Assembly: GCA_946807835.1 (NCBI GenBank)
Contig: OX327693.1
Span: forward strand, 513,501-577,500
DNA length: 64,000 nt
Origin: Ailanthus altissimus
Taxonomy: Eukaryota > Streptophyta > Magnoliopsida > Sapindales > Simaroubaceae
Direction: 5' to 3'
Within the stretch, counting starts at the first letter, position 1. Each line of letters begins with the position of its first letter. This document shows, one piece after another, positions 18,001 through 29,354 of the stretch. A program made the position numbers and the translations under genes. Under the pieces are notes generated by a model. It was not told the origin of the DNA, made no database searches, and worked only from the letters and a program-made list of their open reading frames with translations.

Positions 18001-19266
18001 ATAGTAACTCAATCTTAATATAGGGAGAATCCCGTTATCTATAGATAAATCCCATATTTTGCTGTCTAATATATCTTCCCATGCATCATCTCCCTTAGTG
18101 CGAAACAGGCCACCGAGAGTCTTTGCAGCCAAGGGTAAGCCTCCACACTTTCCAACAACACTCTTACAAAATGCTTGTGAAATTTTGTGTTCACTGACAT
18201 CTCTATCCTCAAATAAGTGCTTCATAAACACAGACCAACAATCTTCATCCGATAGACGACTGAGATTATAGTGTCCAATCCGTCCCATTATTGATGCAAC
18301 ATGTGAATGGCGTGTGGTCACAATTATCTTGCTGTTTGGTGCAACAACCAAGAAGGGGGCTTTCAGGTCTTCCCATGAGTTGTAGTCCTCATTCCAAACA
18401 TCATCCAAGACTAGCAATAATTTTTTCCCATCCACAGCCTTTTTCAATTGAACCTGCACTTCATTCAAAGCCTTGAGATCACAAGGTGCGGAGGTGATTG
18501 ACTCGAGAATTACCCTTGAAATGCTCAAGACATCAAAGTTGTCGGCGACACAAACCCAAGCTTTAATGTCGAATTTGAAATGTTCAACGGCCTTGTCATT
18601 GTAGACCTCCCGAGCGAGAGTTGTTTTGCCAACCCCTGCCATGCCAACAATGGGTATTACACGAATGTTGGCAATAGCACTTGGTTCATCCACCAACATC
18701 ATTTCAAGTATTTTGGCCTTATCATCATCTCTGCCATAGACAGCACGTTCAGATGGCACACTTGAACTAGATTGTCTTCGCTGCGAAGCAATTGATGAAG
18801 TCCCTTCAGGAATCAGTTGCAGCCCAAGATCAACTCTTTGTTTACAGAGTTCTTCCAACCGGCTAGTTATATCTTCTACTCTGGAACTAATACTAGAAAA
18901 ATTGAAACAATTGACACAAGCAGGGACAATTTTCTTGACTTTGCTAGTCCTAGTGCTGGGCTGATCAGGATCTGCCTTCAACTTGTGCTTCAAAGCTTCA
19001 GTGGCAAACTCATCCAGAATGTCCTCCGCATCATAAGCCAAGTCTCGGAGGTCTTCCAGCCACACCTTGATAGCCTCGTCCGTCATTTGTTTCTCCTCTG
19101 CATCGCTGAGCACTGCCTCTATCATCGTCAACTTTTGCGCCCACGATTTTAGCTCGGAATCAAACCCACTTTGAAATTGACGGACGAAGTTGATCAACTC
19201 AAGGGAAGCTAATCTGTCAAATAATACCTGAAAGAAGGCAGAGAGTAAGAGCTCTCCCACCGGCAT
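15094..19266 (-). CDS. CNL disease-resistance protein, RPP13-like 1 type (NLR1)
   Basis: This is an intracellular immune receptor that binds nucleotide through its NB-ARC and senses pathogen effectors. One uninterrupted frame gives 1390 residues from the Met of MPVGELLLSAF, which matches the usual family start. The frame stays open 15 codons further up, to 19311. Counting from that upstream Met: Rx-type coiled coil 16-160 with LRDLAYDAEDILDEF (88-102); P-loop GMAGVGKTT (223-231); kinase-2 LLLVLDDVW; RNBS-B SKIIVTTR; GLPLAA; RNBS-D CFSYCAIFPKGYEF; MHD in FVMHDLVHD (about 512-514). Leucine-rich repeats run from about 580 to the end, which has the typical CKRDKGKQW...KFIYDP tail. All key motifs are present with no break. 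The neighbour NLR2 is a clear paralogue in the same direction. Pathogen specificity cannot be read from sequence. Confidence 0.95.
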   Translation of the reverse strand: MPVGELLLSAFFQVLFDRLASLELINFVRQFQSGFDSELKSWAQKLTMIEAVLSDAEEKQMTDEAIKVWLEDLRDLAYDAEDILDEFATEALKHKLKADPDQPSTRTSKVKKIVPACVNCFNFSSISSRVEDITSRLEELCKQRVDLGLQLIPEGTSSIASQRRQSSSSVPSERAVYGRDDDKAKILEMMLVDEPSAIANIRVIPIVGMAGVGKTTLAREVYNDKAVEHFKFDIKAWVCVADNFDVLSISRVILESITSAPCDLKALNEVQVQLKKAVDGKKLLLVLDDVWNEDYNSWEDLKAPFLVVAPNSKIIVTTRHSHVASIMGRIGHYNLSRLSDEDCWSVFMKHLFEDRDVSEHKISQAFCKSVVGKCGGLPLAAKTLGGLFRTKGDDAWEDILDSKIWDLSIDNGILPILRLSYYHLPSHLKRCFSYCAIFPKGYEFEEKELIFLWMAEGIIQHSKTNKHLEELGSECFHDLVSRSIFQQSDGDSSKFVMHDLVHDLAQFVSGKTISRLEDADKLSRRVRHSCYTRGEFDGKNKFDVFSDVEHLRTFLPVHKKGGTDFSYITNMFLSDFLPKFKKLRVLSLQGYYISQLPLSFKDLRLIRYLNLAGTRIRSLPESASSLLNLQILILRDCSCLVKLPPKLRYLINLRHLDIEGAILVKEMPLGMQELKYLQTLSNFIVGKSIVSTLKDLKNLKFLHGKLSISGLENVNDSRDAREAMLCEKQYLETLLLQWGSQFDNSQDVAVEENVLEMLKPNRNIKVLTVRYYGGTRFPLWIGDPLFYKMEFLKLENCENCTSLPSLGLLGSLKHLTIKGMSRLRSISSEIYGEGGPKPFQSLETLTFESMPAWVDWETNIDKNEHVEIFPCLRELSIMGCPKLTGKLPELLPSLEKLIISKCAELVVSFSSFPMLCRLEIDECKGLVCSTPIHSKSVECVTISNSLLQIHGCKGMVYNECPADSRSLLKPMSISNILELGKLLMQGFQTVEALAVGDSKWIELWRSHMISPLWKPAHGLNILSQPVEMSIEENCISLVSFPEVNFRPNNLRSLEIVNSRALKSLPEEMMGNNSQLERLAISFCDSLTFITRCKLPSSLKSLWIWNCKNLQRLLDDEQDASYSSSSSSVKLKYLMIHECPELVTLSSGIQLLEALEYLYISGCPKLESIPHDLHNLNCLQKILLHNCSSLVSFPDKGLPSTISSISIGGCEKFKALPHNMHKLNSLQELHISDCPSIISFPVEGFPTNLKSLKIEDGNIYKALVEWGLHKLTSLRRLWIEGSHNAKSFPDEEIGMMLPTSVTELIIWGFPKLKYLSSMGFQSLNSLEYLWIYDCPMLKSFPEFGLPSSLLQLHIDSCPMLKEQCKRDKGKQWSKISHIPRVAVDGKFIYDP

Positions 19267-19311
19267 GGTTTCACTTGTTTGCCAGAGAACAATGGAATTG
19301 GGATTAGTCAA

Positions 19312-21725
19312 ATGAAGAAAACAAGATTGGGAGCAAGCAAAAGGGAAACTGGGTGTTTGATCTATTGACTGCTGAAAATTGAGGCTATGTAAATCAGTGA
19401 GAACTTAGGACAATACGTTGCGTTGACTTCAGCAGCTAAATCATGTGGAATATTCCAAAATAAAAAATATTAGCATCATTAGTTCGAGGTGATGATCCGA
19501 TGGTTCCAAGAACATGTAAGACAAAATGGTGGAGAAATGAGGATATAAAAAGTCAAAGCACGTGGAGTCGCCATGGTTTAGCGGGATGTACCAGCATGGA
19601 AATGAAAGACTCAAAAAATAAAAAAAGAATATAAAAATTTTAAAATAACAAAGAAAACCCTCAAACATATTTTGCATGTTTTTAATGTCTGGGGAGAAAT
19701 GTTGGTTATTAGTTACTGGAACATGACATTTTGATTTAAAGAGATTATTTCATACCTTTGATTGTGATTTGAGAAATAAATTGATCTCATAATGAAATCA
19801 CTTGATTAAGTCTCTTCTAAGATTAAAAAAGATTTAAATTCAATTCACAGAAGTAAAATTAACTTACTAAAATTAATTTAATCTTAAAATCCTCTACAAA
19901 ATATAATATAAAAATATTCAACTTAAACAAGAAAATCAATAATACAAAATTATTTTCAATAAATTTAACTCCAAATGTCTTTAATAAATATTTTATGAAT
20001 GAAAAAAATTATAAAATAAAATAAAATTCTTTACACACTCCGCAATTAACCTTAAAACTCTATGTCTAGCTGAAACCGCATTAATTCAGAGGGAGAAAAA
20101 TTATAGAAATAATAAGATGAATACTAAATTTAGTGAATGAAATTTTAAAAAAAAATATATTTTATTTTATATTTTATTAACTATATTAATATAATATAGA
20201 GAAATCATTTTAAGATGCACTAAATTTACATATGCTATATCTCATAAAAAATATTATGTAATTGAAAATCTTATCATTCTCTTTTATTTATGTAGTTAAA
20301 AATCTTATAAAATTATCTTTTATCTATTTAATAAAAAATTTTAAAAAATTATCTTTTATTTATGTAACTGAAATTTTTATTTCTCTATTAACAATTATTA
20401 AATTGATAAATTAAAAAATTATATTAAAGACTAATTTTTTTAAAAAAATCTTGTAAAATTCTCATCTATTTATAGAATAAAATTTGTTGAGTTACTAAAA
20501 AAATTATGCTAGTAATTAAATTTTTGTACTCAAATAAGTATTAAAGGAAATAATTGGTCATACACTCAGTGTAACACTAACATATAAGCAAAGCAAAATA
20601 AAAAAAGTTAATTATACACTTAACAGCACTACATCGCATAAATAAAACAATAATTGATCGTACACGTAAGTATAAAGCTATACCCTAAAAGGGTTGGATG
20701 TTCAAATACATATCTAAAGATTTTGTGTGTGCTTGAACTGGTCCTAAAAATTTATTTCTAAATCTATAATTGAATAAAGAATGACATATATTAGGTGATT
20801 GAAAATTATTAAATTAAAAATAAACTTCGTGATTACTCTATCTAGTATTAAATTATTGAAAGAATTTCATTTTCAATTTCAATAATAAGCCTTCAAATAA
20901 AATACAAAGTGTGTAAATAATATGCTTTGAAATACAAAAATAATCTAAGTAAATATTAATAAAAAATCATTTAATAAATAAATAAACATAAAGAGGAACG
21001 ATGGGATTTAAAATGGATGCTAAAATTCTTATTAGTCATAACATAAATCTTTTAAAACCCACATAACCTGTCAAGGCACTTTCATTAAACCAACATTTGC
21101 ATACAGGCGAATATAAGGAAATGCCAAAACTGATTTTATACGAAAACTCTGTTTAATAAGACACAATTATGAATTATGGAAATACATTGTATAAATATAT
21201 ATTTTTGTTAAAGTCTTTTTTTTACGTCAATAATTATTCTATATAATTAAAAAAAAAATTTAACTTTTTTTTTTTTTAAAAAGAACACAATTTTAACTTC
21301 AACTCTGGGAATAATTAGTAACCTACAAGTTGATATTTATTGTGCTCAATATAATTATAACAATCATGGCAATCTTCGGAATCTACTAATACCCTTTCTA
21401 TCCTCTGTCTAATTCTAATAAGATTCAACGAATTGACTTTATTAATAAATATCTGTAAAAATATTTTTATATATTTGTTAAAATAAATTAGTTTGTTTGA
21501 ATTTCTTTTGCTTACTTAAAGGTGGCTTCTCTTCCTCCATAAGAATTTTGAACGAACTTTTCAAAAATCTTCAATTCTAATAGAACACGGGTGTTACACA
21601 AACATAAAGCAAGATCTCAATCTGTATGATAAATCAATCTTAAAGAAAAGTAAAACTGTATAAACTAATCAGGATTGACTTAAGCAGTGGAAAATGTCTG
21701 GCTTGGCTTTTCCTTGACTCAATGA
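19312..21725. other. AT-rich intergenic region upstream of NLR1
   Basis: The NLR1 promoter lies at the left edge (- strand gene). The rest is very AT-rich with short A/T runs and duplicated phrases near 20270-20400 (ATTATCTTTTATYTATGTA repeated). No gene or clear transposon structure is seen. Confidence 0.6.
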
Positions 21726-21729
21726 TAAA

Positions 21730-23830
21730 CTATTTGTACCATGGCCATGGATAACTGAAGTCATTGCCAGCAGTCTTATGCTTCCCTATGTTTTCAATGA
21801 TTTCGACACATGTTCTGTTCTCTCCTTTAGCCACCACCAAAATGTTCCAACATGATGAATTTGTTGATCTCTTTAATCTCCAAGTCCTGCTTGGGGGAGT
21901 CATATACTTTGTCATTTCTGAATGAATGAATCCAAAACTGGATCTTGACGGTGTGCACTCTTGTCAATTGCTCTGGGAATTGACAATGACGCCCTTTCAG
22001 GTCTTTTACAGAATAAGTTTGTCAAGCATCTAGTGCTCAGGAAATTTATCTTCTTCCGATCTTTCTTTAAACCTGCAGCCATGCATTTTGCTTTAGGCTA
22101 CCTGCAAAACAAGAAAAGCAAGCGCAATGTTAGATACTGCAACTAACAAAAAATTACAATAGATTGTAGAAATGCTAATGAAAAGTATATTGTATACTGC
22201 AACTAACAACGAATGTTAAAATTCTTAAGCAGTGTTCCAAAAATTAGCAGGGAGAATCATGGATTTTTTACCTCATCAAAATGTATGATTTATCAAGTGG
22301 TAAGTTCCAAGGCTTGTCTCTTGCCTCATTTATAGATAAGTCTGTACTCTGGCCGTCGTGATTATTGGAATCATTACCAGCAAACTAGTTGCTTCTCTCT
22401 ATTCCTGATGATTTCGCATTGCTCTGTTTCCACCTCTAGCCACCATTCCAACTTTCAAAGTTGATGAAAGGGGTGATCTCATTAATCTCTAATTCCAACT
22501 TGATGATGTCAGATATGCAAGTACAATGCACAAGGTATCTTAGATACACAACTAACAACATATAATACAGTAGGTTGTACTAATTTTAATAAGAGTAAAT
22601 GTGTAAATAAGAGCAACTCATAAATCTCTTAGATTAGCCGTATTTCAGGGAGGCAAAAGTTAGAATTTAGCAGGAGAGGACCTTAGATTTTTCACCTCAT
22701 CAAGTGTATTCTTGTCTGTCTTATTCCAAAGAGGGCAATTTTTTATCAGTCTTTCTTTCTTGCTTGAACCTGAGCTGTTAGATGGTGACAAGCATAAATA
22801 TCTGAGCAGGAGAGCATTCACTTCAACTATTTCAACTTATAATTCTGCCTTGACACAGATTTGCAGATGTCCATTAAGTTACTTGTTAAAACAAATTGAC
22901 TTACGCAGGATTTGCACTCTTCATTCCTTCCCTTAATGAACAGGACATAAAACGAATTGACATAACACATCATTTAAAGGTCAGTAAAGAATCTTGTGAA
23001 AATCTTTCAAGAAATTCTCAATGTACTAATTACCATAAGATTGCTCTAATGGAAAGCAGAATGATTCAAATGTCTGAACTCAGCACAAACAAATAGTGTG
23101 AAGGTGTTCTCTTTTATGTTCAATTTGGTAATTACATCCACAAGTCTGCAAAACAAAGAAAGAAGAAATGAAATGTGAAAATGATAAGTCTCCAATATTG
23201 AAACCAACAGTAGGTTAAAAATTTCATAAATGGGCTTTCCTGAACAAGTGCATTTTTACCTGATCAAAATTCAAATGTGTGATTGTCTTTGCCATCCATC
23301 CTTTTTCCCGGGATCAGTTCATGATCCTGATCATATTCAAGGCGGCATGATTGCAATGACTCCATTTCCCGGCAGTCATCCTGAACATATCCGATAGCTT
23401 GCTTATTACAGTTTCACTAATTGGTAAACCAATTGCTTGACTTTCTTTTTCTGCTTAAGCCCAAAGCTCATGTTGGTTTCATCAAACCCAAAAACATGAA
23501 AAGATTGAAAAGGCTGATTATTTCCCTCTTAATACGTAGTAGCTTCCAGCCTTCCACTCATTGAGTAGAGTTTGCCTCTAAGACCCGGTAGGCATCAAGT
23601 ACTCTGTATTACAACATTAAATTATTATTGTGAAAATTTGAATATAATATGAAAAAAAACTTTTGCATATATATCAAACTATATGCAATTATTAAAATTT
23701 GATTATAAGCTGGAAAATTACCTTTCGCCTGCAAGAGTGCAATAATTCAATGAGCTGAAACCACCGTTCGGCTCAAGATCAGAGATGAAACTAACCACTT
23801 GCTTCCATCTGAAAAAAGAGGAAATATGAA
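21730..23830 (-). other. Downstream cassettes of NLR2, paralogous to those of NLR1
   Basis: The segment carries two copies of the block also found at 12600-12725 (here 21740-21900 and 22360-22505). In the second copy the shared phrase is GGTGATCTCATTAATCTCT (+ strand). Donor-like GATGAGGTAAAAA phrases on the - strand occur near 22265-22275, with diverged ones near 22695 and 23260. These look like decayed or alternatively spliced 3' UTR exons of NLR2, copied along with the gene. No intact protein frame is supported. Confidence 0.5.
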
Positions 23831-24074
23831 ATGAAATTTATCATTAAATCTGCATAATGAACTTTCAATAATATTCAAAATTAAAATAGAAAAAGGGTAC
23901 AGAGCAATTTCAAATTCATATTAAGTATTCATATTTAACTTAACTGCAGCTAATGAACAGAAACCATAACAATTAAATTACAAACTAACATTTGAGCATC
24001 TGGTGTTGATAAGTAAAAATATTTGATGATTAAAGTGATACTGGAATTCAACAAACGTTGTCGCAGACCACTCT

Positions 24075-27000
24075 TTATTGCTTGTCTGGATCGTATATGA
24101 ATTTGAGATCTATCTCAACGCAAGGGATGTGAGATATCTTGAACCATTCTTTTCCTTTATTCCTTTTGCACTGTTCTTTTAGCAATGGACATCCATAGAT
24201 GTTTAACTTCGAAAGCGAGGATGGAAGGCCCACCTTTGGAAAGTAGGTGAGATTTGGACAATCTTTGATATACAAATATTCAAGAGATGTGAGATGTTGA
24301 ACACCAACTGAGATTGAATTAGATAGGTATTTTAATTTTGGGAATCTCCAAACGTACAGCTCAGTTAGAGTGGTGGGCAACATCATTCCAATTTGCTCGT
24401 CTGGAAAGGACTCTGCTTCATCGCATTTATCAATGTGGAGGCTTCTGAGAGAAGTAAGCCTGTGCAATCCCCACTGTATCAATCTCTTGTAGATTTCTCG
24501 ATCTTCAATCATAAGTGACGTTAGGTTGTTGGGGAAACCTTCTTCAGGAAATGATACAACACTTGGTAATTCACTTATACGTAATCGTTGAAGAGAGTTG
24601 AGTTGGTGCATGTAGTTGGGTAGAGCTTTAAGTTTCTCACAGGCCCCCATTGAAACAACTGAAATGGTATTTGGAAGCCCTCTTTCTAGAAGGTAGACAA
24701 GACCTGGACAATTGTACATTCGAATCTCCTTAAGATTATGCAGGCCATCGGGTAACAACTCCAGCTTTGGACAATTACTTATGTAGAAATCTTCAAGTAA
24801 CCGGAGTCCTGATGATAAAGTGGTGAGCATCGGGCAACTAACAATCGAAAGGCGCTTCAACGGCACTGACGAAGAAGCATTCTGTTCATCAACGACCAAA
24901 TGCTGCAAGTTGTTACAACTCCATATATCAAGCTTTTGAAGAGATGGAGGTAGCTTGCATTTTGCGATGAATGTCAGAGAATCACATTTTGTGATAGCCA
25001 ACGTTTCTAACTGTGAATTATTGCCCATCAATTCCTGGGGTAAGGATTTTACAGCACTGCTTTTTTCAATTATAAGACAGCGCAGATTGATGCGAAGAAA
25101 GTTCACCTCTGGAAATGAAACAATACCAAAACGATTTTCTTCAGTTGATATCTCTCCAAGGTCGGTGAGAATATGCAAACCTTGAACTGCCTTCCCTGAC
25201 GGTAAAACCCCATACTGCCTCCATGACTTGATCCGTCTACAATCGCCAATCGCCAAAGAATCAACCATCTGAAATCCTTGCTTCAAAAACTTTCCAAACT
25301 CTAAAATATTTGAAATAGTGACAGACTTTAACAAGTCATCAGTTGGATTGTTGTACAGCATCCCTTTGCATCCATATATCTCCAGTGAACTACTTGAAAT
25401 AGTCATGTACTTAATCAACCCGGAGTCAATTGGAGTGCTGCTCACTTCAAGTCCTTTGCATTCATCAATCTCTAATTTGTTGAGCATCGGAAAGCCTGTC
25501 ACTGAAACTATCAACCCTGCACAGTTACTAACAACTATGGTCTCCAATGAAGGAAGAGACTTGGGTAATTTTCCAGAGAGTTTTGGACATCCCACAATTG
25601 AAAGTTCCCGGAGGCGAGGAAGTGCTTCAACATGCTCATTGTCCCAGTACTCCCAAGTTGGCAAATTCTCAAGACTAAGAGTCTCTAATGATTGAAAGGG
25701 CTTTGAACAACTTTTCCCATAAATCTTAGCATCAATGCATTTTAGTCCCCTCATTCCCTTGATGGTGAGGTTTTTAAGTGAACCCAGCAGCCCAAGTGAA
25801 GGAAGAGAAGTGCAATTTTCACAATTTTCTAATTCAAGAACTTCCATCTTGGAGAACAATGGATCTCCAATCCAGAGTGGAAATCTTTTGCCGCCATAAC
25901 ATGTGATTGTGAGCTTCTTTATATTCTTGTGAGGTCGTAGCATATCAAGTACATTTTCTTCTACTACCTCATCTCGCGAGTTGTCAAACTGAGAACTCCA
26001 TTGTAACAACAAAGCTTCTAGATTCTGCTTCTCTTCTATTGCGGCTTCTTCTGCTTCTCTTGAATCTTTCAGAGTCTCTAATTTCAAGATACCAAGCTCT
26101 CCATGGAGAAGTTTCAAATGCTTTAAATCTTTTAAACCAGATCCGCTATCCTTGCCTACAATAAAATTAGATAAATTATTGAGACACTTCAATTCCTTCA
26201 TTCCCAAAGGCATCTCTTTCAATAAGTTTGCACCTTTTATATCAAGATGATATAAATTGATCAATTTCATCAGCTTGGGCGGCAACTCAATTAGACAAGA
26301 ACAATTTCTTAATATCAAAATTTGCAAGTTCAAGAGGGAGCTTGTTGACAGAGGCAAACTTCTAATCTTAGTGCTAGTAAGGTTAAGATAGTTCAAATGT
26401 CTCAATTCTCTAATCGAATTAGGCAACATGGTGATATTATATCCAGCTAAAGAAAACGCCCTCAACTTTTTGAACTTGGGCAACAAATCAGAAAGAACCA
26501 TATTTGTTATATAAGAGGTATCAGTGCCACCTCTTATATCTACTGGCAAAAATGTTCTCAGACGTTCATCAACTTCATTGAGAACCTCAAATTTATTTTT
26601 ACCATCAAACTTGCGACGAATGTAAGAAGCATGACGAACCCTTTTCAATGTTCTTGAGAGCTTATTCGCCTCTTCTAATGTCAAAATGGTTCCTCCAGAA
26701 ACTAATTGAGCGAGATCATGAACAAGGTCGTGCATTACAAATTTAGAATTGCCACTACTGGATTGTTGAAAAATTGACCTTGACACTAGATCATCAAAAC
26801 ACTTGTTACCCCAATCTTCCACATGCTTATTATTACTAGGTTGTTGAATAATACGTTCAGCCATCCACAAAAGAACTAGCTCCTTCTTACCGAATTCATA
26901 ATCTTTGGGAAAGATTGCACAATACCCAAAGCATCTCTTCAAGTGAGCAGGAAGATGATGATAACTCAACCTTAATGCAGGAAGAATACCACTTTGTTGA

Positions 27001-28238
27001 GAGAGATCCCATATATTGCTGTTTAATATCTCATCCCATGCATCATCCGTATTAAAGCGTAAAAGGCCACCAAGGGTACTCGCTGCCAGGGGCAAACCCC
27101 CACACTTTTGAATAACCTTGTCACGAAGCAATTCTGAAACTTGATGTGCATTCATATCGCGGCCCCCAAATGCGTGTATCTTGAAAATAGACCAGCAATC
27201 TTCATCCGATACAAGCTTTAGATTATGATGTTCGGCCATTCCCATTGTTGACGCAACATTTGCAAGGCGGGTCGTCACAATTATCTTACTATTTGGTGCA
27301 CAAGCCATGAAAGGAGCTCCCAGAGTTTGCCACAAGTTATAATTCTCGTTCCAAACATCATCGAAGACCAGCAAGAATTTTTTCCCTTCCACTGCTTTTC
27401 TCAACCCAACCTGCACTTCATCAAAATCATTTTCAGCACAGGATTTGGAGGTGATTTTTGTAAGAAGTGTCTTTGAGATGCTCAAAACATCAAAGACGTC
27501 AGACACACAAATCCATGCTTTTATGTCGAAGTTGAAATTTTCCACCGCCTTGTCGTTGTAAACCTCTCGTGCAAGCGTTGTTTTTCCAACCCCTGCCATA
27601 CCCACGATGGGTATTACAAGAAAGCTGGCATCACTTGGTTCATCATCTAACACCATTTCAAGTATCTTGGCCTTATCTTCATTTCTCCCATAGACAGCAC
27701 GTTCTGTCGCCACACTTGAACTGGGTGGTCTATTCTGTGCAGCTGCAGCAGTTGATGTTCCCCCAGAAGTCACTTGTTGTAGTCCAAGTACACTTCTTTT
27801 CTCACACAGTTCCTTGAACCGGTTAGTCATACTTTCAATCTTGGACTTCATATCCATATTGAACTGAACATTCCTTGGATTGAAACAATTGAAACAAGCA
27901 GCAGGTAAGAAGCTCTGAATTTTGGTACTGATAGGCTGATGATCAGGATCTGCCTGTAACTTGTGCTTCAAAGCTTCAGTGGCAAACTCATCCAGAATAT
28001 CCTCAGCATCATAAGCCAAGTCTTGTAGCTCGTCCAGCCAAATTTTCACAGCTTCGTCCGTCAGCTCCTTCTCCTCTGCGTCCCTGAGCACAGCCTTAAT
28101 CATTCTCAAATTGTTTCCCCACTTCTGTAGCTCGGAATCAACCCCGCCTTGAAGTTGGCCTACAAAGTTGAGCAACTCGCGGGAAGCCAATCTCTCAAAC
28201 AATACCTGAAGGAAAGCTGAGAGTAAGAGTTCAGCCAT
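24075..28238 (-). CDS. CNL disease-resistance protein, RPP13-like 1 type (NLR2)
   Basis: This is a tandem paralogue of NLR1: a single-exon coiled-coil NB-LRR immune receptor of 1387 residues from the Met of MAELLLSAFLQ, the canonical family start. The same frame is open 62 codons further up, to an ATG at 28422-28424; that stretch is probably 5' UTR. Counting from the upstream Met: coiled coil 63-215 with LQDLAYDAEDILDEF; P-loop GMAGVGKTT (275-283); kinase-2 LLVFDDVW (351-358, with Phe where NLR1 has Leu); RNBS-B SKIIVTTR; GLPLAA; RNBS-D CFGYCAIFPKDYEF; MHD in FVMHDLVHD (about 564-566). LRRs run from about 630 on, with the same CKRNKGKEW...KFIYDP tail. Motifs are complete, so it is probably functional. 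LRRs differ from NLR1 at many surface-type positions, as expected for diversifying receptors. Confidence 0.95.
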   Translation of the reverse strand: MAELLLSAFLQVLFERLASRELLNFVGQLQGGVDSELQKWGNNLRMIKAVLRDAEEKELTDEAVKIWLDELQDLAYDAEDILDEFATEALKHKLQADPDHQPISTKIQSFLPAACFNCFNPRNVQFNMDMKSKIESMTNRFKELCEKRSVLGLQQVTSGGTSTAAAAQNRPPSSSVATERAVYGRNEDKAKILEMVLDDEPSDASFLVIPIVGMAGVGKTTLAREVYNDKAVENFNFDIKAWICVSDVFDVLSISKTLLTKITSKSCAENDFDEVQVGLRKAVEGKKFLLVFDDVWNENYNLWQTLGAPFMACAPNSKIIVTTRLANVASTMGMAEHHNLKLVSDEDCWSIFKIHAFGGRDMNAHQVSELLRDKVIQKCGGLPLAASTLGGLLRFNTDDAWDEILNSNIWDLSQQSGILPALRLSYHHLPAHLKRCFGYCAIFPKDYEFGKKELVLLWMAERIIQQPSNNKHVEDWGNKCFDDLVSRSIFQQSSSGNSKFVMHDLVHDLAQLVSGGTILTLEEANKLSRTLKRVRHASYIRRKFDGKNKFEVLNEVDERLRTFLPVDIRGGTDTSYITNMVLSDLLPKFKKLRAFSLAGYNITMLPNSIRELRHLNYLNLTSTKIRSLPLSTSSLLNLQILILRNCSCLIELPPKLMKLINLYHLDIKGANLLKEMPLGMKELKCLNNLSNFIVGKDSGSGLKDLKHLKLLHGELGILKLETLKDSREAEEAAIEEKQNLEALLLQWSSQFDNSRDEVVEENVLDMLRPHKNIKKLTITCYGGKRFPLWIGDPLFSKMEVLELENCENCTSLPSLGLLGSLKNLTIKGMRGLKCIDAKIYGKSCSKPFQSLETLSLENLPTWEYWDNEHVEALPRLRELSIVGCPKLSGKLPKSLPSLETIVVSNCAGLIVSVTGFPMLNKLEIDECKGLEVSSTPIDSGLIKYMTISSSSLEIYGCKGMLYNNPTDDLLKSVTISNILEFGKFLKQGFQMVDSLAIGDCRRIKSWRQYGVLPSGKAVQGLHILTDLGEISTEENRFGIVSFPEVNFLRINLRCLIIEKSSAVKSLPQELMGNNSQLETLAITKCDSLTFIAKCKLPPSLQKLDIWSCNNLQHLVVDEQNASSSVPLKRLSIVSCPMLTTLSSGLRLLEDFYISNCPKLELLPDGLHNLKEIRMYNCPGLVYLLERGLPNTISVVSMGACEKLKALPNYMHQLNSLQRLRISELPSVVSFPEEGFPNNLTSLMIEDREIYKRLIQWGLHRLTSLRSLHIDKCDEAESFPDEQIGMMLPTTLTELYVWRFPKLKYLSNSISVGVQHLTSLEYLYIKDCPNLTYFPKVGLPSSLSKLNIYGCPLLKEQCKRNKGKEWFKISHIPCVEIDLKFIYDPDKQ

Positions 28239-28424
28239 GTTTTGGTTTGTTCGCCGGAAAGTAAGGAACAATGGGGATCGCCAAACAGCAGAAACAGAGG
28301 TCAAGGAGGTTTGATGGAAAATGGGTTTACTCAATTGAATGCAACTAAAAGACGTCAAAATCCTGAGAATAATTGAAGGTATTCTCAGACCATGTGTACT
28401 TCTGCAACAATAATTGAACACCAT

Positions 28425-29354
28425 CTGCTTCTTTGCCTAACCTGTGTAGACTTCACCCAGTGTCCTCATTTTGCAGTAACCATAAACGGATAATTGTTTA
28501 ACGTCTTGGTTTATGTGATGCTTGCCATAAAAAGGAATGCAATTATTATATAAAATGCAAATAAAATAACATATTATTTAAATCTTGTTGGTGATCTATC
28601 AAAATATAAAATTCGTCGATTATTGATTTTGAATATGAATTATTATTAAAATTATATAAATATGATAAAAAAAATATTAATAAAAGCTTAAATTCTTAAG
28701 AACGGTCGCATTTATTTTTAGTTTTTTTTGGTATTAGTTGATTCAAGTGGTAAAATCGTTTATGTGATACACGAAGTCTAGTTTCAAAGGCCACCCATAA
28801 TGTGTTAGGGGGCCGTTTGGTTTATATTTCTTGAAGTATTACTAATAAAAAAAAGCATACACCATAAAACTATTTTAGTTCCTCGTTTTAACTTGAATTA
28901 CTAATTTAGCCTATAACATTAATTTTTGAATATTATAATAATTTATTGATGTTTACAATAAAAAGTCTATTGAGACATACAACAATGATATTTATTGAGA
29001 CTCCCACAAATCTAAATTTAAGAAAAATCAAATCTATTTTATTAAAAATTAGAGAAATCTCAGTCTCTAATATTTTTAATATAACTAAGTCATTTTCTTA
29101 GAAACAATTCGTTAAACACTTAATTTTGAGGTATAAAATATCTTTTAATAAAATAAAAATTACTATCAATGACTATATAATATTAATTGGTATTAATTAA
29201 CCATTAATTAATATTAATCAATCATTAATTAATATTGACCAACAAATTATCTTTAATAATTTAAAAGTGTATCAATTCTTATAATAAACACTTATAAAAA
29301 CTTAAGGGTCCAATAGTTATATCATTTAATGGCCATTACATCTAAAACCTAGTC
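28425..29354. other. Intergenic region upstream of NLR2
   Basis: It contains the NLR2 promoter (left edge) and AT-rich DNA. Around 28740-28800 there is a tRNA-like phrase pair (TTGATTCAAGTGGTAAAA, then CTAGTTTCAAAGGCC) that may be an old SINE remnant. Near 29170-29245 short phrases of TTAATTAATATTAATCAA type recur. No gene is seen. Confidence 0.5.

Noticed and set aside
15576..19152. Many open frames of 60-110 codons on both strands over NLR1, and likewise over NLR2
   Set aside because: They lie in other frames of clearly coding LRR sequence and are shadows of it.
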